Source: JAWKUK01 sp041398605 (lineage in GTDB: Bacteria > Planctomycetota > UBA1135 > GCA-002686595). From it: a stretch of 64,000 bases of DNA. Position 1 is the stretch's first letter, and each line of letters opens with the position of its first letter. Shown here piece by piece: positions 1-8,733 of the stretch. The position numbers and the translations under genes are program-made. Below the pieces are notes generated by a model. It had not been told where the DNA came from and did not search any database. It saw nothing but the letters and a program-made list of their open reading frames with translations. Where the stretch lies: NCBI GenBank assembly GCA_041398605.1, contig JAWKUK010000003.1:434001-498000 (forward strand), read 5' to 3'.

Positions 1-1698
1 CAGCGTCGCGTGCTCGACGAGCTGACCGTCACGCCCCTTGATCGCGTCCCGGGCGAGCGCGACCGCGTCGTCGATCAAACCTCGATCATCCGCGGCCAGG
101 CCATGCTCGGCCATCAAGCGCGCGAGCAACGCCTTGTCGAAGCCCTTGTCCTTGAGCACGGCGAGGTTCTCCACCACCGCTGCGCCGGCCAGGACGTTGT
201 CGAGCGCGACGAGCGCCGCCCGTTGCGAGCGCAGCTTGTCCAGCTCGCGCCCATAGCGCGCGAGGGCCTTCTGCATCGCGACCTTGACGTCCTCGCCTGA
301 CTTGCCCGCCGCGAGGCCTTCGCCTCGGCGCGATCGACTGCGGCCGAGCGCTCGGAACGAGCGAGCGCTTCGGGCGCTCGAGCTCGGCGAGGAGTGGTCG
401 TAGCGGTCGTGATCGCCGAGGAACAGGCTCGCCTTCCCAAGCGCGAACGCGCGCGCGGCGCCGTCGGTCGACTCGTCGCCCGGCTCGAGGTACATGGTGC
501 CGGCGACGTCTGCCAGCGGCCCCCACTGCTCATAGAGCTCGAGCGCCTCGAGCAGCCGCAGCCGCCCGAACGAGGCGCTGCAACGCGGCTTGTCGAGCGC
601 GTTGTACTCCGGGTGGCGCGGCAGCTCGATCATGTTCTTCGCGAGCTCTACGGACTCGGCGAGGCGGCCCTGGTGGCGCAAGCTGCGCGTCAGCCACTCG
701 TTGTTGTGCGCGAAGTTGTGGATCTGGTCGGGCAAGACCCAGTCGCGCGTCATGTAGGCGTGATCGACGCGCGCAGAGGCCTCCTGCTGGAAGGCCGCGT
801 CGGCGTGGCGCCCGAGCTTCGCGAAGATGTGGCCCCCCATGTGCCAGTTGTGCGCCACGAGCGGCCAGCTCAGCCCGCAGTTGACGGCGGAATCGACGAC
901 GCGCTTCGCGGTCTCCGTCGAGTCCCACAGGTGAATGCGGTAGTGGTGCGCCGGGTGCATCGGCTCGACGGCGAAGATGGCCTGCAAGAGCGCCTCGACG
1001 CTCATCCGGCTCGTCGTCTCGATCCCGAGCCCGCGGTTGAGCCAGATCTGGTTGGCGAGGAACGCCTTGGCCTCGAGGTCGTTGGGGTCGTCCCAGACGA
1101 GCTCCTCGAGGTCCTTCACGAAGCGCTCCGACGCGCGCTTGTCCGGGCCCTTCGGCGCCGGTGTGTCCTCGTATTGTTCGGCGTCGTCCTCCGACACGAG
1201 GTCCCGCGCGCTGTCTGGCGGCACGAGGTCCTTGGGCTCTTCCGGCCCCTCGACGTCGTAGTAACGCGCGAGCGCGTCGATCCACTGCCGCTCACGCTCA
1301 GTGCCGAGGCCGCGCTTCAGCCACGCGGTGCGCGCAAACCAGCGCGCGCGCCGCGGGTCCTCGACGCTCGCCATCGCCATCCCCCAGTAGGCCATCCCGA
1401 GGTCCGGGTCGAGCGCTGCGACCTGGCGGAACGACCGCTCGGCCTCCAGGTACCAGAAGCCGTGCAGCTGGGCGACGCCCTGGACAAAGAAGTCCGCGGC
1501 GCCCGGCGCCGAGGTCGCCACGGGGAAGCGCACGCTCGCGGGCAGCTCGAGCAGGTGCGGCGCCTGGCGCGGCCCGACATCGAACGCAGACCCGCCCGCC
1601 GAGTGGCCCTCGGCCGCGCCCGGCTCATGCTGCCGAGCGAGCGCTGGGGGCGCGGCGAGCGTCACCCAAGCGAGGGCGCTCCAAACGAGCTTGGACAT
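1..1698 (-). CDS. Secreted TPR-like repeat protein (C-terminus beyond window edge)
   Basis: The reading frame is open from an ATG at 1698 to the left edge, so the C-terminus is missing. The first ~22 residues form a signal peptide (basic start, hydrophobic core, ALA-R end). Helical repeat-like segments rich in Ala, Leu, Trp and Tyr follow, for example DFFVQGVAQLHGFWYLEAE and LDPDLGMAYWGMAMA, typical of tetratricopeptide repeats. His/Trp-rich stretches such as HNWHMGGHIFAKLG resemble large planctomycete and myxobacterial TPR proteins. It ends 20 bases after the upstream propeller gene and probably shares its operon. Around 300-400 the protein becomes Ser/Arg-rich and less natural while the other two frames look more protein-like, so compensating indels are possible. 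The role is probably protein interaction outside the cytoplasm; no enzyme activity is evident. Confidence 0.72.
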   Translation of the reverse strand, partial: MSKLVWSALAWVTLAAPPALARQHEPGAAEGHSAGGSAFDVGPRQAPHLLELPASVRFPVATSAPGAADFFVQGVAQLHGFWYLEAERSFRQVAALDPDLGMAYWGMAMASVEDPRRARWFARTAWLKRGLGTERERQWIDALARYYDVEGPEEPKDLVPPDSARDLVSEDDAEQYEDTPAPKGPDKRASERFVKDLEELVWDDPNDLEAKAFLANQIWLNRGLGIETTSRMSVEALLQAIFAVEPMHPAHHYRIHLWDSTETAKRVVDSAVNCGLSWPLVAHNWHMGGHIFAKLGRHADAAFQQEASARVDHAYMTRDWVLPDQIHNFAHNNEWLTRSLRHQGRLAESVELAKNMIELPRHPEYNALDKPRCSASFGRLRLLEALELYEQWGPLADVAGTMYLEPGDESTDGAARAFALGKASLFLGDHDRYDHSSPSSSARSARSFRALGRSRSRRGEGLAAGKSGEDVKVAMQKALARYGRELDKLRSQRAALVALDNVLAGAAVVENLAVLKDKGFDKALLARLMAEHGLAADDRGLIDDAVALARDAIKGRDGQLVEHATL

Positions 1699-1718
1699 GG
1701 AATGCAAAGGGTGCGACA

Positions 1719-2816
1719 TCATCGTTCGTTGCCTACGGCAGGGAGGGCTGCGGGTTGGACTTTCCAGAGCGCGATTCCGCCGGCCTGCAGGCCGATCTCG
1801 ACCGAGGCGGCGCGCTCCAGCGCCTTGAGGTCGAGCGCGTCGACGGTACCAGACTCGCCACCGACGCCCTCGTTCGTGACAAACGCAAAGCGCCCGTCGG
1901 GCGCGATGACCACGCCATGGGGCACGCGGCGCGTCGTCTCGATGCGCGCGAGCTCGTTGCCCGACTTGAGGTCGATGACCCCGACCGCGCGGGCGCCCTT
2001 GTACGTGGCGACGAGCCGCGTCCCGTCCGGCGTCACGTCGACGTTATAAGGCGCGCGCCCCGTCGGGAAGCGCCGCGAGACCTTCCACGCCTCGAGGTCA
2101 ACCTCGACGATCTGGTGCGCGCCATTCAACGCGACGTAGACGAGCGGCTTCGTCGGGTGCGGCTGGACCCAAGTCGGCTTCGCCGATGCGCCGTGGCCGC
2201 CGCGCGGCGCGCGCCCGACGGCGCCGCTCCCGTCGTCAACGCGCAGCCTGCGCGTGACCTCGAACGTCGCCGTATCGAGCTCGATCAGCTCATCCGACAT
2301 CATCGCGCACGAGTACTGGCGCCTGCCGTCCGGCGAGATCCGCGAGCCGTGGGGCATCGGCCCCGTCGTCGTCCGCGCGACCTCTACCATCGCGTCGACG
2401 TCGACGATCGACACGGAGCTCGGCTGCATGTCCCCGTGCAGGTCGAAGTTCACGCAGTACAGAAAGCCCGTGTCGCGCGAGATCTGCATCGAAGCGGGGT
2501 AGAGCCCCAGCTCCACCTCACCCACGAGCTCGTCCGTGCCGGTGCGGTACTTGTACAGGAGGCCGTTGGGCTTGCCGTGCGCGACGGAGACGTACCAGTG
2601 CTCGCCGCTGGGATCGACGGTCATCCCGTGCGGGCCCTCGATCTCGGTCGCTTGATAGCCGATGTCGACGACGTGGACCGTTTCGAAGGCCGCGCCATCG
2701 AAGCGGAGCTGGTAGACCTGGTCCGACGACTCGGCCGCCGCGTACAGGTGATAGGTCGGCCCCGCGGGCGCCTGCGAGAGCGCCGGGAGCAAGGCGAGGA
2801 GAGTGAGCATCTGCAT
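1719..2816 (-). CDS. Secreted YncE-like beta-propeller protein
   Basis: This 365-residue protein starts with a short signal peptide (MQMLTLLALLPALSQA). The rest is made of about seven repeats of the YncE/40-residue beta-propeller kind. Each has a turn such as VDPSGEHWYVSV, ISPDGRRQYSC, VTPDGTRLVATY or IAPDGRFAFVTN, followed by a strand ending in a D-like residue (VSIVDVDAM, VGVIDLKSG, VDALDLKAL). Such proteins are periplasmic or extracellular and bind partners or small molecules; the ligand is unknown. It lies between the LVIVD protein (10 bases upstream) and the TPR protein (20 bases downstream), and three secreted repeat proteins in a row suggest joint expression. I see no catalytic motif. 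Confidence 0.85.
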   Translation of the reverse strand: MQMLTLLALLPALSQAPAGPTYHLYAAAESSDQVYQLRFDGAAFETVHVVDIGYQATEIEGPHGMTVDPSGEHWYVSVAHGKPNGLLYKYRTGTDELVGEVELGLYPASMQISRDTGFLYCVNFDLHGDMQPSSVSIVDVDAMVEVARTTTGPMPHGSRISPDGRRQYSCAMMSDELIELDTATFEVTRRLRVDDGSGAVGRAPRGGHGASAKPTWVQPHPTKPLVYVALNGAHQIVEVDLEAWKVSRRFPTGRAPYNVDVTPDGTRLVATYKGARAVGVIDLKSGNELARIETTRRVPHGVVIAPDGRFAFVTNEGVGGESGTVDALDLKALERAASVEIGLQAGGIALWKVQPAALPAVGNER

Positions 2817-2826
2817 AGGAGCGCGC

Positions 2827-4882
2827 TCAGCGCACGAGCTTCAGGGCCCAGAGGCCCGAGTTCCAGTCGGAGATGAACACGTGCCCCTTGTGCGGCTGCG
2901 GGCCCCAGGCCATCGGCGCGTTGGGGATGTGCCCCTCCGGGTCGTCTGGCAAGAACCACGCGATCTCGCGCCCTTGGCGATAGAGATCGCCCAGGACCTC
3001 GCCCGACACATCGACCGCGCGCAGGCCGGCGTTGTAGTAGGCGCAGTAGAGGACGTCGTCCTCGATCCAGAGGTTGTGCGTGCCCGCTTCAGGCACCTCG
3101 TAGCGCGCGACCTCGCGCGGCGATTGCAGGTCCGTGAAGTCGACGAAGTGCAGCCAGCCGCGCGGATACGTGGGCTTGCCTGTGAGGTTGAGCCCGTTCG
3201 GGAAGGCCTCGTCACCGGCGACCACGTAGAACAGCCCGGAGTCCTTCGGGCGATACGGGAACGCCGCGTGGTTCCAGCCGCTCGGATACGCGTAGCTCGA
3301 GACGAAGCGCGGGTCGGTCGGCGAGCCACCTGCGAGGCCATTGCCGACGTCGACGATGTGCACGCCGTCCGACCAATTCGAAGAATAGGCGAGCCCGTCG
3401 ACGACCCAGACGTCGTGGATGGAGGGGTTCGGCCGATCCACCTTGTAGGAGCCGACCTTACGCGGCGCACCTTGATCCGAGACATCGATCACGTCGTAGC
3501 GCGCGCCGGCAGAGAGCGCGTAGACGTGATTGCCGTCGATGAAGACGTTGTGCACGCCGCCGGTCAGCTCGTCGTCGAAGCCGGACACGATGCGCGGATT
3601 GCGCGGGTCGCTGACATCGACGAGGACGATGCCATTCTTGCGGTTCGAGGCGCCCTCGCGCGAGAGCACACACAGCCGGCCGTCCGCGGAGACCTTGACA
3701 TCGTTGACGGTGCGAGCGTCGATCGTGACGGTCGCGATCCGTTCGATGTTCGCGGGGTCGGTCACGTCCCAGAAGATCGCGTCGCCGTTCGCGCCCCACG
3801 TCCCCGTGACGGCGTAGTCGCGGCCGTCGAGGCCCTCCCAGACCCAGAGGTCCGAGGTGTGCATGTCGCTCACGCGGCCTTGCCCGACCAGCTCGAAGCG
3901 CCCCTGGACCTCGCGCGCGACGACGTCGAGCGTCAGGCGCGCCTGGGTTTGCCCGGAGCTCGCGCGAATGTGGTAGCGCCCAGGCGCTTCGGCCACGAAG
4001 CGCCACTCGCGCTGGGCGCCCGGGACAGGCTCCAGTTGGCCGCTGGCCCCCGGGCCGCGCGGATCGAGCGGCTCGGCGCGAAACGTGAGCTCGACCGGGA
4101 CGGCCAGCACGTCCGCGCCGGCGGCGCCCCGCGCATCGACGTTGATGCGTACGACGTCTCCGGTCCGGACGGCGACGAGCCCCGTGGGCAACGGGCCCCT
4201 GGAGAGCGCGAGGGACGTGATCGGGTTCGCAACGACGCGGAACTTGCGCGTTGCGCGCACGCCTTCGAGCTCTGCAGTGATCGTGCAAGCGCCTGCGCTG
4301 TGCGCGAGGACGGTCCCGAAGCCGTCCACCGTCGCGACCGCTGGATCGCTCGAGCGGTACTCGGGCGCGAGCGCCGCGCGCGCCGCGCCGTTCACGTCCA
4401 CGCCCCGCACGGCGAGCACGACGTCGGTGCCGACATACAGCGTGTCGCCCTCCGCGACGAGGCTCGAGGGTCGCCAGCTTCGGCTCGCGCACCGTGACGA
4501 CCACGGTGGCGGTGAGGCGCGCGCCGAGGTCCTGGCGGCTGGCCTGACTCTCACCGCCGCTGGAGCGCCTGCCGCGCTCTCGGACAGCGACCTCGTACCG
4601 GCCCGGCTGCAACGCCGTGACGAGGCCCGCGCCGTCGACCGTGACGCCGCGGCGCGCGCGCGAAAAGAACAGGAGCTCCCCCGCGACCGGCGCGCCCTCC
4701 GCGTCCACGAGCGAGGCGCTGAGCGTCGCGGTCCCGCCGACGTCGAGGACGAGCTCCGCTGGCTCGACGGCGATCCGGATGGGAGCGACCTCTTGCCCGC
4801 GCGCCGCCGCGGCAGTGAGCGAGGCGAGCAGGAGCAGGGTCAACGCCGCGAGGGCACGCTTGGGGGGCAGAGAGAGGCGCAT
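2827..4882 (-). CDS. Secreted LVIVD-repeat beta-propeller protein, interrupted by a frameshift near 4465
   Basis: The natural start is the ATG at 4882, giving a clear signal peptide (MRLSLPPKRALAALTLLLLA) and an Ig-like N-terminal domain (IAVEPAELVLDVGGTATLSA). Near 4465 the frame changes. The downstream frame continues with SSLVAEGDTLYVGTDVVLAV, a second Ig-like/Big2-type domain, and then LVIVD-type repeats (NGIVLVDVSDPRNPRIVSGF, YDVIDVSDQGAPRKVGSY, GVHIVDVGNGLAG, LHFVDFTDLQSPREVARY, LRAVDVSGEVLG) to the stop at 2827. Both halves belong to one protein of about 680 residues. The shift corresponds to one extra base, or to loss of one copy of the 8-base unit CCCTCGAG. It may be a sequencing error or a recent mutation. 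It is first gene of the three-gene secreted-protein operon; its likely role is extracellular binding. Confidence 0.8.
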
Positions 4883-5115
4883 GGGGTGCCCCGAGTGTAG
4901 ATGCGATCGAGCGCCGCAGGCCGTAAGGAACTCGTGTCCCGAGGTGGTGCGGCGCGCTGCGCGGGCTCTTCCCAGGCGGTCGGAGGCGCATTCCCGCCGG
5001 AGACGCTTTGAATCCGCAACCCGCGCCTGTTGCAATCGGTCCCCCTGTGGGCAGCCAGCGTTTGGCGCCCACGCTGAGGCGGCCGCCCTGGAGTCGCCGG
5101 CCCCCGCCCCCTGCA

Positions 5116-7404
5116 ATGTCCTCGTCCCGCGACCCCTTCGACGGCAGCTCTCCGGTGCGCGAACCTGCGGCCCACGAGCTCGCAGGGCTCTTCGACGATG
5201 ACGGGGACGCCGGCTGGGACGGCGGCTGGGACGCCGGCGGTGCCGCGAGCGTGGACGCGCGACCGGCGAGCCATTCGGGCGGCAGCGCCGGCCATTCAGG
5301 CGGGAGCCCCGGCCGCTCGAGCCGCGGAGCCGGTACGACGGCCCCCAGCGGCGGCGCCAGCGAGCGCGGCGTGGGCGGGTCGGGTGGCCCCGTTCCGAGC
5401 GGCGTGCCGCGCCGCGAGGACGCGGGCTGGCTCATCGCGGGCGAGCCGCTGTTCGCGCCGCGCGGCGCCACGCGTGAGGCCGACGACCGCCCGGCGCCCG
5501 TCGGCGACATCGACGCCGCGATGGACGCGGTCCGCGCGCGCGTCGCCGAGGTCTTCGGCTTCGACGAGCTGCGCCCCCTGCAGGCGGACGCGATGCGGGC
5601 ATGGCTCTCAGGTCGCGACGTGCTCGTGATCCTGCCCACCGGCGGCGGCAAGAGCCTCTGCTACCAAGCGCCCGCCCTCGTGCGCGACGGCCTGACCCTC
5701 GTCGTCAGCCCGCTCATCGCGCTGATGAAGGACCAGATCGACTCCTTGCTGTCGAACGGCGTGCGGGCCGCGATGCTGTCGAGCGCGCTCGAGGGCGACG
5801 AGCGCAACGCGGTCCTCGCGGCCCTCGACCGGCGCGACCTCGACCTCTTGTACGTGTCGCCTGAGCGGCTCGTCATGGACGGCTTCCTCGAGCGGCTCGA
5901 GCGCGCGGGCCTCGCCGCCGTCGCCGTCGACGAGGCGCACTGCATCAGCCACTGGGGCCACGACTTCCGGCCGGAATACCGCCAGCTCGGGCTCCTGCGC
6001 AAGCGCCGCCCCGACCTGCCGATCATCGCGCTGACCGCGACGGCGACGCCGCGGGTGCGCGAGGACATCGAGCGCGAGCTCGCGCTGGTCGACCCGGTGC
6101 GCCTCGTCGGCGACTTCGACCGCCCCAACCTGACCTACCGGGTCGTGCCGCGCCTCGACCTGCTCGCGCAGACGATGGAGGTCGTGAAGCGCCACCCGGG
6201 CGAAGCGGGCATCGTGTACTGCATCCGGCGCCGCGACACCGAGAAGCTCGCCGGGGACCTCGCGCGCAAGGGCGTGCGCGCGCTGCCCTACCACGCAGGC
6301 CTCGGCCCCGCCGAGCGCGAGCGCGTCCAGGACGCGTTCCTGAACGAGGGCATCGAGGTCGTCGTCGCCACGGTGGCGTTTGGCATGGGCATCGACCGGC
6401 CCGACGTGCGCTTTGTCATCCACGCGGCGCTGCCGAAGGGCATCGAGCAGTATTCGCAAGAGACGGGCCGCGCGGGGCGCGACGGGCTGCCTTCGGAGTG
6501 CACGATGCTGTACTCCGGGGCCGACTACCACGGGTGGCGCGGCCTGATGGAGCGCAGCGCGCAGGAGGCCTCGCAGCAGGGCGCGTCCAGCGCCCTCGAC
6601 GAGCTGCAAGGCGCGCTCGACCGCCTCACCGAGCTCTGGGGCTACGCCTGCGGCGCCAAGTGCCGCCACCAGGTGCTCGTGACCCACTTCGGCGGCGTCT
6701 ACCAGAAGCGCGCAGCGGGCTGCGGCGCGTGCGACGTGTGCCTCGGCGAGCTCGACGTCGTGGAGGACGCGGGCCGCATCGCGCAGATGGTGCTGTCGTG
6801 TGTCGTGCGGTGCGGCCAGCGCTACGGCGCCGCCCACATCGGCGATGTCCTGCGCGGCGCCGACACCCAAAAGATCCGCGAGAAGGGCCACGACAAGCTC
6901 TCGACGTTCGGCCTCTTGAAGCACCGCAAGTCGAGCGAGCTGCGCTCGTGGATCGACCAGCTCGCGGCGCAGGGGTTCCTCGGCGTCGCCGACGGCAACT
7001 ATCCGACGCTCTTCCTGACGCAGGACGGCGTCGCGGCGATGAAGGGCGAGCGCGAGGTGTCGCTCATCCGGCCCCGCACCCCCGAGCGCGACCTCTCGCG
7101 CTCGAAGCCGCGGCGGGCGGCGGTCTCGGCCGCGGAGCAAGAGGGCGTCGACGAGGCCCTCTTCGAGAAGCTCCGCAAGCTGCGCCGCGAGCTGAGCCAG
7201 GAGCGCGGTGTGCCGCCGTACATCATCTTCGGCGACGCGACCTTGGCGGCGATCGCCGCCGCCAAGCCCGCGACGACGGCGGAGCTGCTGGCGCTGAAGG
7301 GCGTCGGCGAGAAGAAGGCGGCGGACGTCGGGCCGGCGTTCCTGGCCGTCGTGGCGGCCCACGGCGGCGGCGACGGCGGCGGCGGCGGCGGCGGCGACGC
7401 CTGA
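5116..7404 (+). CDS. recQ: RecQ-family ATP-dependent DNA helicase with zinc and HRDC domains
   Basis: The protein is a 3'-5' DNA helicase of recombination and fork repair, 762 residues from the ATG at 5116. An in-frame TTG at 5008 would only add a low-complexity leader. Residues 1-135 are a Gly/Ser/Ala-rich extension that standard RecQ lacks. The helicase core follows: RPLQADAM (motif 0), LPTGGGKSLCYQ (Walker A, Lys179), DEAHCISHWGHDFRPEY (Asp272), LTATATPRV, VAFGMGIDRPDVRFVIH and QETGRAGRDG (arginine finger). The RQC zinc-binding cysteines are seen in CGAKCRHQ and CGACDVC. An HRDC domain lies near the end (ELLALKGVGEKKAADVG), followed by a Gly-rich tail. It diverges from the secreted-protein operon and stands alone. 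A second RecQ is encoded at 18288-20045. Confidence 0.95.
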   Translation: MSSSRDPFDGSSPVREPAAHELAGLFDDDGDAGWDGGWDAGGAASVDARPASHSGGSAGHSGGSPGRSSRGAGTTAPSGGASERGVGGSGGPVPSGVPRREDAGWLIAGEPLFAPRGATREADDRPAPVGDIDAAMDAVRARVAEVFGFDELRPLQADAMRAWLSGRDVLVILPTGGGKSLCYQAPALVRDGLTLVVSPLIALMKDQIDSLLSNGVRAAMLSSALEGDERNAVLAALDRRDLDLLYVSPERLVMDGFLERLERAGLAAVAVDEAHCISHWGHDFRPEYRQLGLLRKRRPDLPIIALTATATPRVREDIERELALVDPVRLVGDFDRPNLTYRVVPRLDLLAQTMEVVKRHPGEAGIVYCIRRRDTEKLAGDLARKGVRALPYHAGLGPAERERVQDAFLNEGIEVVVATVAFGMGIDRPDVRFVIHAALPKGIEQYSQETGRAGRDGLPSECTMLYSGADYHGWRGLMERSAQEASQQGASSALDELQGALDRLTELWGYACGAKCRHQVLVTHFGGVYQKRAAGCGACDVCLGELDVVEDAGRIAQMVLSCVVRCGQRYGAAHIGDVLRGADTQKIREKGHDKLSTFGLLKHRKSSELRSWIDQLAAQGFLGVADGNYPTLFLTQDGVAAMKGEREVSLIRPRTPERDLSRSKPRRAAVSAAEQEGVDEALFEKLRKLRRELSQERGVPPYIIFGDATLAAIAAAKPATTAELLALKGVGEKKAADVGPAFLAVVAAHGGGDGGGGGGGDA

Positions 7405-7519
7405 GGGCCGCTCCGGCGCCCCGAGGTCCGTTTTGCGCGACCTCGCGCGGCAAATCCGCGCAGGCGCTGCAAGATGTGCGCGCGCCGCGCGTGTCGCGGC
7501 CCCCACCTTGGACCCGCAC

Positions 7520-8638
7520 ATGCAACACACCGCCCTTCGCTCTACAGCTGCCGCAGCCCTCGCGCTCGCGAGCGCCTCGCTCACCCCCGCCCAGATCGGC
7601 GTCGAGACCTTCTCGGGGGGCAACCTCGACGGCTGGCAGATCTGGTTCGCCCCGTACAACTACCTGCGCACGGCCGGCGGCAACCCGGGCGAGTACTTCG
7701 AGCTCGACGACGTGACGTCTGGCCCCGCGACGTGTCAGTTCTTGAACATCTTCTCGGACCGCCAGTCGGGCGGCCATGTCCCCATCCATGCCGGCGACTG
7801 GCGCGCGGCCGGGGTGAACCAAGTCTCGCTCGACGTCAACATCCAAGCCGGACGGTGGAACGGCATCCTGACCCTGTTGCTCGTGTCCGACCCCGGCACG
7901 CCGCTCGATGCGATGGACGACTGCATCATCCGCTTGTCGCAGACGAACCCCGGGCCGCCCGCGGCGGGTTGGACGACGCTCACCTTCGACGTGGACGCGT
8001 CACAGACGACAGCCCCGGCCGGCTGGTCGATCGACACCTCGACGAGCTCCACGGGGTGCACCGGCGCGACGCTCGACCAAACCTGGAACACCGTGATCCA
8101 GGACGTGGACGAGATCCGCTTCCGCTACGACACGACGCCGGGCTTCTGCGCGTTCACGAGCTGGATCTTCGGCATCGACAACATCGTCGTCGGCCCGCTC
8201 CCGCCCATCGGGCCGGGCGCGAGCTACTGCACTGCGAACACGAACTCAGCGGGCACGTCCGCCACGATGGATGCGACGGGTAGCAACAGCGTGGCCTCGA
8301 ACAGCGTCACGTTGATCGCCTCGGCGCTGCCCTCCAATTCGTTTGCGTTCTTCCTCACGAGCAGGACGCAGGGCTTCGCGATGAACCCGGCCGGCAGCCA
8401 AGGCAACCTGTGCTTGGGAGGGTCGATCGGGCGCTTCGTCGGCGCGGGGCAGATCCAGAACTCCGGCGCGGGCGACACCGTTCAGCTCGCCCTCGACCTC
8501 GCGCGCCAGCCGACCCCCAACGGCCTGGTCCAGGTCCTGCCCGGAGACACATGGAACTTCACGTGCTGGTATCGAGACGTCGTCAACGGCGCCGCGACGA
8601 GCAACTTCGCAGACGGATACTCGATCCTGTTCCAATAA
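7520..8638 (+). CDS. Secreted protein with conserved planctomycete-type C-terminal module
   Basis: The ATG at 7520 gives a typical signal peptide (MQHTALRSTAAAALALASAS) and a protein of 372 residues; upstream in-frame starts would ruin it. Residues ~25-235 form a beta-rich domain beginning GVETFSGGNLDGWQIW, reminiscent of laminin/concanavalin-like extracellular domains (weak resemblance). From about residue 240 comes a module with the key pieces ASYCTAN, NLCLGGSIGRFVG, GDTWNFTCWYRD and TSNFADGYSILF. The same module ends the protein at 54556-56481. I recall it as a common end of secreted proteins in some planctomycetes, where a sorting or surface-attachment role is possible. The ligand is unknown. 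A strong terminator follows 20 bases after the stop. Confidence 0.75.
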   Translation: MQHTALRSTAAAALALASASLTPAQIGVETFSGGNLDGWQIWFAPYNYLRTAGGNPGEYFELDDVTSGPATCQFLNIFSDRQSGGHVPIHAGDWRAAGVNQVSLDVNIQAGRWNGILTLLLVSDPGTPLDAMDDCIIRLSQTNPGPPAAGWTTLTFDVDASQTTAPAGWSIDTSTSSTGCTGATLDQTWNTVIQDVDEIRFRYDTTPGFCAFTSWIFGIDNIVVGPLPPIGPGASYCTANTNSAGTSATMDATGSNSVASNSVTLIASALPSNSFAFFLTSRTQGFAMNPAGSQGNLCLGGSIGRFVGAGQIQNSGAGDTVQLALDLARQPTPNGLVQVLPGDTWNFTCWYRDVVNGAATSNFADGYSILFQ

Positions 8639-8656
8639 CGGCCACGCCGTGCGTGT

Positions 8657-8681
8657 GCGCGCGTGAGACGCGCGCTTTTTT
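8657..8681 (+). terminator. Rho-independent terminator
   Basis: A perfect 7-bp stem (GCGCGCG / CGCGCGC) with loop TGAGA is followed directly by six T residues. It lies 18 bases after the stop of the secreted protein gene and separates it from the next gene. It is the clearest intrinsic terminator in the window. Confidence 0.85.
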
Positions 8682-8733
8682 CCTGCTCCCCGTCGCCCCC
8701 GATGCTCCGATCGAGGGCGGCGGGGGTCGTCGT

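Noticed and set aside
394..2049. Long plus-strand open frame opposite the TPR and propeller genes
   Set aside because: Antisense shadow typical of very GC-rich coding DNA; its product is Arg/Val/Glu-rich without domains, while the minus strand has signal peptides and propeller motifs.
4440..4500. Programmed frameshift in the LVIVD gene
   Set aside because: No slippery heptamer, no nearby stop in the first frame and no downstream stem recognised; indel or error is simpler.
5008..5115. TTG start extending RecQ1 by 36 residues
   Set aside because: The added sequence is Pro-rich noise; the ATG at 5116 is more likely, though no strong ribosome site decides it.
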